Translations under genes and position numbers: made by a program
Shown here: positions 7,229 through 13,723 of the stretch, piece after piece
Layout: each line of letters opens with the position of its first letter
How positions within the stretch are numbered: the stretch's first letter is position 1
NCBI GenBank assembly: GCA_026710565.1
Contig: JAPOQV010000471.1
Coordinates: forward strand, 1-13,723
Direction: 5' to 3'
From: Spirochaetaceae bacterium
GTDB lineage: Bacteria > Spirochaetota > Spirochaetia > SZUA-6 > Bin103
Length of the DNA: 13,723 nt
Notes under the pieces: generated by a model
What the model was told of the DNA's origin: nothing
Database searches by the model: none
The model's input: the letters and a program-made list of their open reading frames with translations, nothing else

Positions 7229-9102
7229 CGGGCGCCCGCCGTGAGGGGACCATGGCGGCGGTCGGTGATCGGCAGGTCGCCCGCCAGCTCGATCAAGTCC
7301 GGTATGTCCAGGAGCTCGCGCATGCCGAAACAGTACAACGGGTATTCCTGGCCGTTCGGGTCCACGTGCGACTCGACCAAGTCGTCCAGGGAGTAGGGCA
7401 ACCCGTCGGTGGTGACGGAGGCGTAGGCGCCGGGATCGCGCGCGGCGGCCAGCAGCGCCACCATGGAGGCGACCCGGCCGGCGGCCTGCACCTGGACGGG
7501 CGCGCCGAAGCGATCGCGGGCCCAGGCGGCAGCGGCGGCGAGCTGGGCCACCTGCAGCCCCAGGACCGGCCGGCCGATCGCCCGCAGCAGCAGCGCGTAA
7601 GCGGGAGAGGCGGACAGCAGGCCGGCGCCGATCAGGTCGACGTGCAGGAACGCCCGTCCCGCCTCGCGCGCGCACGACTCCGGGTCGCCGGCCGCGCCGG
7701 ACAGGGGGGCGCCGATGCTGACGATGGAGCCGGCGGCTTCGTCCGGGACTGCCAGGCGGGCGGGAAGCGGCCAGTAGCCGTCCACCTGCAGCGTGATCTC
7801 CTCCACGCGCACCCCCAGCTCATCCCGCACCCAGACCCAGCTCGCCTGCGTGGTGGCGGCGGTCACGGAGCTGTCACGGAAGCCGATCACCCGGTCGAGG
7901 GCGGCACGCGCCGGTTCGCGGGGCTGGGCCGCCTCGCGCCGCCGGAGCTCTTGCAGGCGGTCGGTGGCCAGCGTCGCGAAGGTCGCGCGCTGCTCGGGCA
8001 GCCCGACCCACAGGTCGCGCTCGTGGTAGAGCTCATCGCGGTACGGCAGCTCGCCGCCGGGCAGGTCCAGGCCGAAGTGGCGGTTCACCCACGCGTAGAA
8101 GGCGAGGCGGTTGCCCGCGTCGTAGTTGTGGCCGGGATCGGTGCCGACGTGCAGGGCGCAGCGCTCGGCCACGCCCAGCAGCTCGTAGGCGCCGCCTGCC
8201 GCCTCGTAGGTGCCGGAGGCCGCCTTGTGCGGCTGGAAGCAGCAGTCGTCGTAGCGGTTGAAGATGAACAGCACCGGGCGCGGCGCCACCCGCGCCGACA
8301 GCACGTCGTAGTCGCCGATCGTGCACAGGCCGGCCGGCAACTGCTCGGCGTCGCCCACGTCGGCCAGGTCGCGCCGGTCGGCCGCCGGCATGTGCCCGGC
8401 GACCGGCACGCTCACCGCCACTCGCTCGTCCAGCGCGGACAGCACGATCGTCTGCCAGCCGCCCCCGGACAGCCCGGTCATGGCCACGCGCGCGGGATCG
8501 GTCAGCTCGTGATCGATGAGGAGGTCCAGTGCGCGCTTCATGGTGAGGTAGAACACCCCGGCGCCGGCCTGGCCCAGCAGGTCCAGGAGCTGTTGGTGGT
8601 TGTGCGGGGACAGGTTGGTCATCTCGCCGCGGCCGAGCAGCTCCAGGCTCAGCGCCGGGATCCCGCGCCGGGCCAGGTTGCTGCAGCGCGCCTGCTTGTG
8701 CTCGACGGCGATGCCGCGCGGCTCATGGCCGTTCACGTCCAGCACGGCCGGGGTCGAGCGCTCGCCGCCCAGGGGTTTGGCCGGCTCGTAGAGGAGCGCC
8801 GGGACCCAGACGCCGGGGTACCCCTCGAAGCGCAGCTTGCGGATGCGGTACTCGGGGGAGGGATCGAGCGTGTCGCCCCAGACCACGCGCGGCGGCTCCT
8901 GCAGCAGATCCGGCGGATGGCCGTGCAGGTAGAGCTCCAGGTAGCGGGAGCGCAGCTCGGCGGAACGGGTCTGCCACTCCGCCGCCGTGTCCGGCAGCGC
9001 GAGCCGCGGCCCGTGGCGGGCGACGTATTCGTACATCAGGCGGTTGCCGAGGTCGGGCCCGGCGGCTCCGGCGATCACCGGAGCGAGAGGGGATTCGTTC
9101 AT
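7225..9102 (-). CDS. Two-domain alpha/beta hydrolase (acetyl xylan esterase-like)
   Basis: A 625-residue protein whose N-terminal two thirds form an alpha/beta hydrolase related to acetyl xylan esterase / prolyl-oligopeptidase-type esterases. Seen: an oxyanion-hole-type segment LDVNGHEPRG (121-130), nucleophile elbow TGLSGGGW with Ser212, candidate acid Asp285 or Asp286 in FNRYDDCC, and catalytic His325 in DPGHNYDAG. From about residue 400 to the end a second domain has a similar strand/helix rhythm, but the place where a nucleophile elbow would be reads AAGRVAS (540-546) without GxSxG. It is therefore probably a degenerate, non-catalytic hydrolase-like domain. No signal peptide is evident, which suggests the cytoplasm. 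The ATG at 9102 lacks a clear Shine-Dalgarno and overlaps the stop of a 10-codon mini-ORF. The stop overlaps the SDR start (ATGA). Substrate unknown; an ester of a plant or algal carbohydrate is one possibility. Confidence 0.8.
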   Translation of the reverse strand: MNESPLAPVIAGAAGPDLGNRLMYEYVARHGPRLALPDTAAEWQTRSAELRSRYLELYLHGHPPDLLQEPPRVVWGDTLDPSPEYRIRKLRFEGYPGVWVPALLYEPAKPLGGERSTPAVLDVNGHEPRGIAVEHKQARCSNLARRGIPALSLELLGRGEMTNLSPHNHQQLLDLLGQAGAGVFYLTMKRALDLLIDHELTDPARVAMTGLSGGGWQTIVLSALDERVAVSVPVAGHMPAADRRDLADVGDAEQLPAGLCTIGDYDVLSARVAPRPVLFIFNRYDDCCFQPHKAASGTYEAAGGAYELLGVAERCALHVGTDPGHNYDAGNRLAFYAWVNRHFGLDLPGGELPYRDELYHERDLWVGLPEQRATFATLATDRLQELRRREAAQPREPARAALDRVIGFRDSSVTAATTQASWVWVRDELGVRVEEITLQVDGYWPLPARLAVPDEAAGSIVSIGAPLSGAAGDPESCAREAGRAFLHVDLIGAGLLSASPAYALLLRAIGRPVLGLQVAQLAAAAAWARDRFGAPVQVQAAGRVASMVALLAAARDPGAYASVTTDGLPYSLDDLVESHVDPNGQEYPLYCFGMRELLDIPDLIELAGDLPITDRRHGPLTAGAR

Positions 9103-9131
9103 GTCAGTGCTTGTCGCCGATGATAGCTCAT
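9099..9131 (-). other. 10-codon mini-ORF bridging two genes with ATGA overlaps
   Basis: Seen: the sulfite oxidase stop TGA (9130-9128) overlaps an ATG at 9131-9129. This opens a frame MSYHRRQALT whose TGA (9101-9099) overlaps the ATG of the hydrolase (9102-9100). Both junctions are ATGA, the same geometry as the other coupled junctions of this run, and no good Shine-Dalgarno precedes the hydrolase. It may serve as a translational relay across the 25-base gap. Chance is a serious alternative. Confidence 0.4.
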
Positions 9132-10495
9132 GCGGACACCAGAACAGGAACCCGGTGGATGACGTTGCCGAGGTAGCCCTTGGGGTTCCACGGCTGCCGG
9201 AACGGTTGTGCGCTGCCGGTGTCGTCGAACGCCCGCGCCCAGATCTCGTAATAACCCCGGTTCCGGAAGGCCAGTTCGGCCTGCCAGTGGTACCAAGCGT
9301 ACCGGTTGGCGGGATCGGTCAGGGCCGCATCCTGCCAGGAGATGCCGAAGTCGGTCGAGACCAGGACGCGCTCCACCCGGTTCTCGCCGGCCCAGGCGTG
9401 GCCGCCGGACCGCACCGCGTCCCCGGCGCGCACCTGGAGATTCGCGCGCGGCCGGGTGATCAGCGACTTGACGATCCAGGCGGTGGCGATCCGCATCTCC
9501 TCTTCCGGCGGCTTGACCCCCGGCGTCGCCGGATATGCCGGCACCCGGTAGGAGTAGCCGCTCATCTTCGCCGAGTCGTGCACGCGGTTCAGGACACGGA
9601 TTCGGTTGAGCCACTTCTGCATGGCGCTGCCGACCCAGCCGGGGACCAGTAGCCGCGCCGGGAATCCGTGCGCGGCCGGCAGCGGGACGCCGTTGATCGC
9701 GAGTGCGATCAGGGTGTGCTCATCCATCGCCTTGGCGATCGGGATGCCCCGTGAGAATGGCTCCTCGCCGTCGGGAGGCGCGTCCTCGCCGTAGAAGGCC
9801 GCGTACACGGCGCCGTCCTTGACGCCGGCCGTCTCCAGGACGTCGCGCAGGCGCACCCCCGTCCACTCGGCGCAGCCGACCGCGCCGCGGATCCACTGGG
9901 TGCCGCCGACCTGCGGCTCGAACAAGCTGCGGCCGTTGCCGGCGCATTCCAGGACTATCTGCATGCTGACCTGCGGCAGGCAGTACAGGTCCTCGAACGT
10001 CAGGGAGAGCTCGTGGTCGACCTCGCCGTCGACGCGCAGCGCCCACCCGCGCATGTCCTTGCTCCGCGCGCGCTCCGGGATGCCGCCGTTGTTGCGCACG
10101 AAGTGGCGGGCGGTGGGCGTCACCGCGTCGTCGAGCAGGTGCACGGGCAGCTCGCCGTTGAAGGGATGCTCGGAGTGGATGACCATGTCCGGCTTGGGGA
10201 GCCCGCCGTCCCGGATGTTCTCCCACCCGCTGGGAAGGAGCCCGCGGCCGAACAGGCCGCGCTCGGCGGCCAGCGGACCGGCCCCGAAGATGCCCAAGGC
10301 GAGCGCGGCGCCCTTTCCGACCGTGACCAGGAACCGCCGCCGCGAAACCCGATCGAATTCCGCAAGCTCCTCCTGCCCCGCGCCGCTCGCCGCCAGGATG
10401 CCGCGATAGCGGTCCCATCGCCGCGGATCCGTTGGCGGAGCGTCCGCGGGAGCGCTCCTGCTTCTCGTGCCGCTGTCGTCCATCATGATGCGCAT
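9128..10495 (-). CDS. Molybdopterin-dependent sulfite oxidase, Tat-exported (SoxC/SorA-like)
   Basis: A 455-residue periplasmic molybdoenzyme of the sulfite oxidase family, which oxidises sulfite to sulfate or carries out a related oxo-transfer. Seen: twin-arginine export motif SRRRFLVTVGKGAALALG (51-68), the cofactor-binding cysteine in VLECAGNGR (Cys184), and GTQWIRGAVGCAEWTGVRL (198-216). These are followed by PLPAAHGFPARLLVPGWVG (271-289) and MQKWLNRI. A C-terminal Mo-co dimerisation domain follows, with VERVLVSTDFGISWQDA (374-390) and the family ending QPWNPKGYLGNVIHRVPV. The region before the Tat motif is unusually long (about 50 residues); starts at 10495 or 10486 (ATGATG) are equally plausible and neither has a strong Shine-Dalgarno. 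No heme domain and no cytochrome c partner gene is seen nearby, so the electron acceptor is unknown. It is first in the minus-strand run and divergent from the solute-binding gene. Confidence 0.9.
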   Translation of the reverse strand: MRIMMDDSGTRSRSAPADAPPTDPRRWDRYRGILAASGAGQEELAEFDRVSRRRFLVTVGKGAALALGIFGAGPLAAERGLFGRGLLPSGWENIRDGGLPKPDMVIHSEHPFNGELPVHLLDDAVTPTARHFVRNNGGIPERARSKDMRGWALRVDGEVDHELSLTFEDLYCLPQVSMQIVLECAGNGRSLFEPQVGGTQWIRGAVGCAEWTGVRLRDVLETAGVKDGAVYAAFYGEDAPPDGEEPFSRGIPIAKAMDEHTLIALAINGVPLPAAHGFPARLLVPGWVGSAMQKWLNRIRVLNRVHDSAKMSGYSYRVPAYPATPGVKPPEEEMRIATAWIVKSLITRPRANLQVRAGDAVRSGGHAWAGENRVERVLVSTDFGISWQDAALTDPANRYAWYHWQAELAFRNRGYYEIWARAFDDTGSAQPFRQPWNPKGYLGNVIHRVPVLVSA

Positions 10496-10562
10496 GGCCG
10501 TGGTTCACCAAGCGAGGTTGGTATAGGCTTTCAGGTTAACAATCCTACGAAGGGGGTGTCTC
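10496..10562. promoter_or_regulatory. Divergent intergenic region with small dyad
   Basis: These 67 bases separate two divergent genes, so promoters for both should lie here. Seen: a dyad ACCAA-N6-TTGGT at 10507-10522, an adjacent AT-richer stretch TATAGGCTTTCAGGTTAAC (10522-10540), and the HpaI-type palindrome GTTAAC. I could not find a -35/-10 pair with good spacing on either strand. The dyad is a candidate operator, offered as inference. Confidence 0.35.
10551..10556 (+). promoter_or_regulatory. Strong ribosome binding site of the solute-binding protein
   Basis: AGGGGG lies six bases upstream of the ATG at 10563. It fixes the start of the solute-binding protein at the signal peptide and is much stronger than the sites seen before most genes of the minus-strand run. 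Confidence 0.75.
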
Positions 10563-12281
10563 ATGAGAAAGACACTGACGATCGGCCTCGTGCTTCCCTT
10601 CCTTCTGCTCGGCGCCGTGGGGGCGCTGGCGGAGGGACAGGAAGAAGGGGCCGCCGGTCCGATGGAGATAAGCTGGCTTGGGCTGTACAGCACCGACATC
10701 GTCGACGACAACCCGATCCAGCAGCATCTGGAGGAGATGTTCCCGGTCCAGTTCATCAACACCCTGGCGGACTACCGGGAAGGGGAGCAGAACGCCTTGA
10801 GGGTGGCTTCCGACGAGCATCCCGACGCCATGTACACGTGGGGCTTCAACCGGCTGGAGTGGTACCTCAAGGGGGCGTTCCGTTCCATTCCGCGGTCGAT
10901 GATCGAGGAGCACATGCCCAACTACGTGAAGTCCATGAACGAGTTGGGCCCCGGCGCGTGGTTCTACGGCCTGGTTCCCGGTTCGAGCGACGAATACTAC
11001 GGAATCCCCCGTCGCGAGGACTACCAGGACGGGTGCGGCTATCTGCCGCAGATGCGGCTGGACTGGCTGGAGAAGGCGGGCCTCGGTCTCACACCGTCCG
11101 AGCTGAACGCCGACGCGCTGGAGGACCTGGCGCCCACGGCGGCACCGGGCACCTACATGCGCTGGCTGGACCAGTACACCTGGGACCAGCTCGAGACGAT
11201 CCTGCGCTCCTACGCGGGCGGCGACTTCGACGGCAACGGCCAGGACGACACGATCGCCTTCGGCTGGCGCGGTCAGTCACTCATCCACTGGAGCGGCGCC
11301 GGCCTGGTCTTCTACAGCTACGGCGTCAACGAGGTGGACAACTACCTGGAGACCGACGGCAGCACCGTGAAGGCCGCGACCTACTCGCGCAGCAAGGCGG
11401 CGCTGCAGAAGCTGCAGCAGTGGTGGCAGGAAGGGTTGATGGACTCCGAGCTGCCGGCGGTCGACAATACCCTGCTCACCAACAAGATCATTCAGGGCCA
11501 GGTCGGTTCCTTCATGCGCACCAGGGCGTGCGGGCGCAACGCGGAGCTGGGCAATCCGGGGGACCTGTGCAACCAGAACGTCGAGCAGGGGCCCGATCCG
11601 AACGCCAAGTGGCTGACCACGCTGATGCCGATCTCCCCGTTCGGTGACAGCCGCTGCCGCATGGAGAACAAGGCGATGCCGATCGCCGCTGCCAGCGGTG
11701 CGTTCGTCGTGCGCCATGACGTGTCCGACGAGAAGCTGGCGCTGATCCTGCAGATCTACGACTACACCAACTACGATCCGGAAGGCATGGTGATCGCCTA
11801 CTACGGCATCCCCGGCATGCACTTCAACTGGGAGGGCGAGCCGTACGCCTCGCGTCAGATTCCGACCGACGAGAAGCGCCAGGGCGGCGGCATCTACTCC
11901 AGCACGCAGGGCATCCTGTACTACAATGCCTACTCGCCGCATGAGGGCATCCTGCAGTACAACCGCGACGCTTGGTCGAACAACGACAACGAGATGTTCG
12001 GGAAGGCAGGGGGCATGTACAATACCTCCGAGCGCGCCTACCGCGAGGACCTGTTCAACCAGACGCGCTACAACGAGCTGTGGGCGCAGGGCCGGTCCGC
12101 GCTGACCACGATTCGCGACGACTTCTTCTGGCGGGCGATCACGACCGACCTGGATATCGAAGCCGAATGGCCCGGCTACGTGGAGACCTGGATGAACAAC
12201 GGCGGCCGCGCGCTGCTGGACGAGCTGGAGATGGCGCCGACCGTCGCGGACATCCGCGCCGGACGCGCGACCCCTCCGTAA
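10563..12281 (+). CDS. Extracellular solute-binding protein of an ABC importer
   Basis: A 572-residue secreted binding protein of the large family-1 / LipO-like group, expected to capture an oligosaccharide or similar solute for ABC uptake. Seen: signal peptide MRKTLTIGLVLPFLLLGAVG with likely cleavage after ALA (residue 23), giving a mature start EGQEEGAA. There is no lipobox cysteine, so it is probably periplasmic and soluble. An Asp/Asn-rich loop, DFDGNGQDD (221-229), resembles the calcium-type DxDGNGxxD loops common in this group. Many Trp/Tyr residues across the mature protein fit a sugar-binding cleft. The start is supported by AGGGGG six bases upstream. An intrinsic terminator follows 20 bases after the stop, so the gene is probably monocistronic; no permease or ATPase partner is next to it. 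Family is sure, ligand unknown. Confidence 0.88.
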   Translation: MRKTLTIGLVLPFLLLGAVGALAEGQEEGAAGPMEISWLGLYSTDIVDDNPIQQHLEEMFPVQFINTLADYREGEQNALRVASDEHPDAMYTWGFNRLEWYLKGAFRSIPRSMIEEHMPNYVKSMNELGPGAWFYGLVPGSSDEYYGIPRREDYQDGCGYLPQMRLDWLEKAGLGLTPSELNADALEDLAPTAAPGTYMRWLDQYTWDQLETILRSYAGGDFDGNGQDDTIAFGWRGQSLIHWSGAGLVFYSYGVNEVDNYLETDGSTVKAATYSRSKAALQKLQQWWQEGLMDSELPAVDNTLLTNKIIQGQVGSFMRTRACGRNAELGNPGDLCNQNVEQGPDPNAKWLTTLMPISPFGDSRCRMENKAMPIAAASGAFVVRHDVSDEKLALILQIYDYTNYDPEGMVIAYYGIPGMHFNWEGEPYASRQIPTDEKRQGGGIYSSTQGILYYNAYSPHEGILQYNRDAWSNNDNEMFGKAGGMYNTSERAYREDLFNQTRYNELWAQGRSALTTIRDDFFWRAITTDLDIEAEWPGYVETWMNNGGRALLDELEMAPTVADIRAGRATPP

Positions 12282-12301
12282 CCGCATCCGTAGATCCGTG
12301 C

Positions 12302-12335
12302 ACGAAAAAGGGGCGCCTTCGGGCGCCCCTTTCGT
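12302..12335 (+). terminator. Intrinsic terminator with UUCG tetraloop
   Basis: Stem GGGGCGCC (12310-12317), loop TTCG (12318-12321), stem GGCGCCCC (12322-12329), perfectly paired, with a flanking A-tract and TTT that extend the stem. It lies 20 bases after the solute-binding protein stop. The T-tail is short (three T), probably because the group II intron was inserted immediately downstream. Confidence 0.85.
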
Positions 12336-12340
12336 ATGCT

Positions 12341-13544
12341 GCGCCCGGCATGGGCTCTCGCCAGGAGGTGCGGCGTGCGCCGAGCATGCCAAGTCCTCTA
12401 CCGGCCCGGCAGGGGGAACGGTGAGTCGAAGGCAAGGGTGCCCGTCGCGAGGCGGGATCTGAAGGAAGCCGGAGACATACCGCTGGCCCGACGAACAGGA
12501 ATCGCATAGGAGGCAGCCGCGTTGGACGAGGGGGCCATAAGACTCGAAGTCCAGTACCTGCACGGAAAGCGCGGAAGTATATGCGGCGGGCATAAGCGGG
12601 AAGGTGGGAGCTCTTACCCGGGGAGGTCTGACGGCGTGTCGTCGAGTGGCAACACGGAGCATCGGAAGGTGTGGCCGAGCCGTCAGAAGTCAGCAGAGGG
12701 CATAGTAGGCCGGTCGACACGGCCGAAGGCCCGAACACGGAGCGGGGTTGGCGCCTGAACCTCGATGACGAGAGAGACGCTGGATAGTATGGCTGAGATG
12801 CCCGAATCCGCCGCGGGAAGTAGCCGACGGAATCGGCGAGGTAGCGCGAGCGGTGCGTCAAACGTCACGGCGGTGAAGGGGAACGTCGACCGGAGCGAGC
12901 AGGGGATGCTCGAGGAGGTAGTCGAGCGGCAGAACATGCGAGCCGCCTACCAGCAGGTGAAGCGCAACGCTGGGGCACCGGGAATCGACGGCATGAGCGT
13001 CGAGGAACTGGGGCCGCACCTGCGGGAAGAGTGGCCACGGATCAAGGAAGCGCTGCTGGACGAGCGGTACGAGCCACAGCCGGTGAAGCGGGTGGAGATC
13101 CCGAAGCCGGGCGGCGGGATGCGCCAACTGGGCATTCCGACGGTGGTGGACCGGTTGATTCAGCAGGCGCTGCACCAGGTGATGAGCCGGGTGTTCGAGC
13201 CGGGGTTTTCGGAATCCAGCTATGGGTTTCGCCCTGGGCGCAGCGCCCACGACGCGGTGCTGAAGGCGCGTGAGTACGTGGCTGGAGGCAAACGGTGGGT
13301 GGTCGACATGGACCTGGAGAAGTTCTTCGACCGGGTGAACCACGACGTGCTGACGGCGCGCGTGGCGCGCAAGGTGAAGGACAAGCGGGTGCTGAGACTG
13401 GTGAGGCGATACCTGGAGGCCGGTGTCATGGACGCCGGCTTGGTGTCGCCGACGACGGAAGGGACGCCGCAGGGCGGGCCGTTGTCACCGTTGCTGTCGA
13501 ACATCCTGCTGGACGAGTTGGACAAGGAGCTGGAGCGACGCGGT
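12341..13544 (+). mobile_element. Group II intron, class C-like, 3'-truncated
   Basis: A retroelement made of a ribozyme and its maturase. About 420 noncoding bases precede the reverse transcriptase ORF, as expected for domains I-IV. They contain segments I recognise from group II intron domain I, such as GTGAGTCGAAGGC (12421-12433), ATCTGAAGGAAGCC (12457-12470) and ACGAACAGGA (12491-12500). The left end is approximate: the GCGCCCGGCATGGGC hairpin at 12341-12355 resembles intron 5' starts (GTGCG-type), but the exact first base is uncertain within about ten bases. It sits directly behind an intrinsic terminator, the known target preference of class C introns. Domains V and VI are absent because the element breaks at about 13544. 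Confidence 0.75.
12765..13544 (+). pseudogene. ltrA-like: Group II intron reverse transcriptase/maturase, truncated before YADD
   Basis: N-terminal 260 residues of an intron-encoded reverse transcriptase that would normally be about 420-480 residues. Seen: RT0/1 region GAPGIDGMSVEEL (70-82), RT2 IPKPGGGMRQLGIPTVVDR (112-130) and YGFRPGRSAHDAV (153-165). RT3 is VVDMDLEKFFDRVNHD (179-194, catalytic Asp183), and RT4 is TPQGGPLSPLLSNILLDELD (234-253). Family similarity stops after LERRG (residue 260). The next expected block, with the YADD active site, the RT6/7 blocks and the thumb/maturase domain, is missing. The frame continues 24 unrelated residues to a stop at 13617-13619. It cannot be an active polymerase as written. 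An internal ATG at 12789 is an alternative start. The break may be a real insertion/deletion or an assembly chimera at the contig end. Confidence 0.85.
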
Positions 13545-13723
13545 GTTGAATCCCAGATAGCTTCGTCATGGAAATCCCGAAGTGTTTCGACGGCAGGAGG
13601 CTCGGGGTTTGTCGGGTAGTGCCGTCGTGGCGAGAGATTGCGGGAAGCGGCGTGGGCCGAGGGAGGACGCAACAGGAGGGGGAAGGTGGGCTGTGCAGGC
13701 GGAGGCGGGTGTTTCCCGTTTCC
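13545..13723. other. Unrelated sequence after the intron break; no gene recognised
   Basis: From about 13545 the sequence no longer matches intron or reverse transcriptase. It is G-rich on the plus strand, contains no recognised domain V/VI, and has a perfect 8-base inverted repeat (CGACGGCA at 13588-13595, TGCCGTCG at 13620-13627). It could be the edge of another element inserted in the intron or a misjoin. I do not recognise a coding product on either strand. Confidence 0.5.
13588..13627. repeat. Inverted repeat CGACGGCA / TGCCGTCG
   Basis: Two perfect 8-base arms separated by 24 bases, in the non-intron tail. It may form a hairpin or belong to the end of an insertion sequence; in such GC-rich DNA chance is not excluded. 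Confidence 0.4.

Noticed and set aside
7252..9123. A 623-codon open frame on the plus strand opposite the hydrolase
   Set aside because: Shadow of a GC-rich gene: no domain, no ribosome site, and the opposite strand carries a full catalytic triad.
10500..10562. Sigma-70 promoters around TATAGG (plus) or TATACC (minus)
   Set aside because: No acceptable -35 hexamer at 16-18 bases on either strand, so I do not call a promoter core.
10013..11647. A 544-codon plus-strand frame spanning the divergent promoter region
   Set aside because: It crosses two convincing genes in the wrong frame and its translation is biased low-complexity sequence.
11277..12662. A 461-codon minus-strand frame across the terminator and intron
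   Set aside because: It runs through a perfect terminator hairpin and intron RNA domains, and its product resembles no family.
1..13723. tRNA, rRNA, CRISPR array, cobalamin riboswitch
   Set aside because: No cloverleaf, ribosomal RNA segment, regularly spaced repeat array or B12-box-like element was seen in reading both strands; a covariance search would be needed to exclude them fully.

Overview
The window looks like a whole metagenomic or draft contig of GC-rich bacterial DNA. It opens in a low-complexity, G-homopolymer stretch (about 1-120) that resembles sequencing noise, and it ends inside a truncated multicopy-type mobile element. A host cannot be fixed from sequence alone. The secreted solute-binding protein has the 'A-E-G-Q-E-E-G' style of mature N-terminus often seen in spirochaete binding proteins, and a GldA/GldF/GldG/DUF4340 module is also known from spirochaetes. 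A high-GC spirochaete-like bacterium is therefore my best inference, held with low to moderate confidence.

Layout. (1) 121-1134 (+): 5'-truncated neutral/alkaline ceramidase-like hydrolase. (2) 10495 down to 1106 (-): a tightly packed run of eight genes, all on the minus strand: Tat-exported molybdopterin sulfite oxidase, two-domain alpha/beta hydrolase (acetyl-xylan-esterase-like), extended SDR (epimerase/threonine-dehydrogenase-like), ABC ATPase (GldA type), ABC-2 permease (GldF type), GldG-type auxiliary protein, DUF4340 protein, and cob(I)alamin adenosyltransferase (CobO/BtuR). Most junctions are 4-base ATGA or GTGA overlaps, so translation is probably coupled through much of the run. A 10-codon mini-ORF bridges the sulfite oxidase and the hydrolase with an ATGA overlap at each end. 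(3) 10496-10562: short divergent intergenic region with a small dyad and a strong Shine-Dalgarno for the rightward gene. (4) 10563-12281 (+): secreted extracellular solute-binding protein, followed by a UUCG-loop intrinsic terminator. (5) From about 12341: a group II intron placed directly after that terminator, as class C introns do. Its reverse transcriptase ORF breaks at about 13544, before the catalytic YADD motif, and runs into about 180 bases of unrelated sequence.

How the genes may work together. The four Gld/DUF4340 genes form a recognisable membrane module: ATPase, six-helix permease, and two single- or double-anchored extracytoplasmic proteins. The upstream enzymes (sulfite oxidase, esterase-like hydrolase, NAD-dependent SDR) look catabolic or periplasmic-redox, and CobO makes adenosylcobalamin. 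Nothing in the sequence proves a shared pathway; co-transcription is the only link. The solute-binding protein is transcribed away from this run and has no permease beside it in the window.
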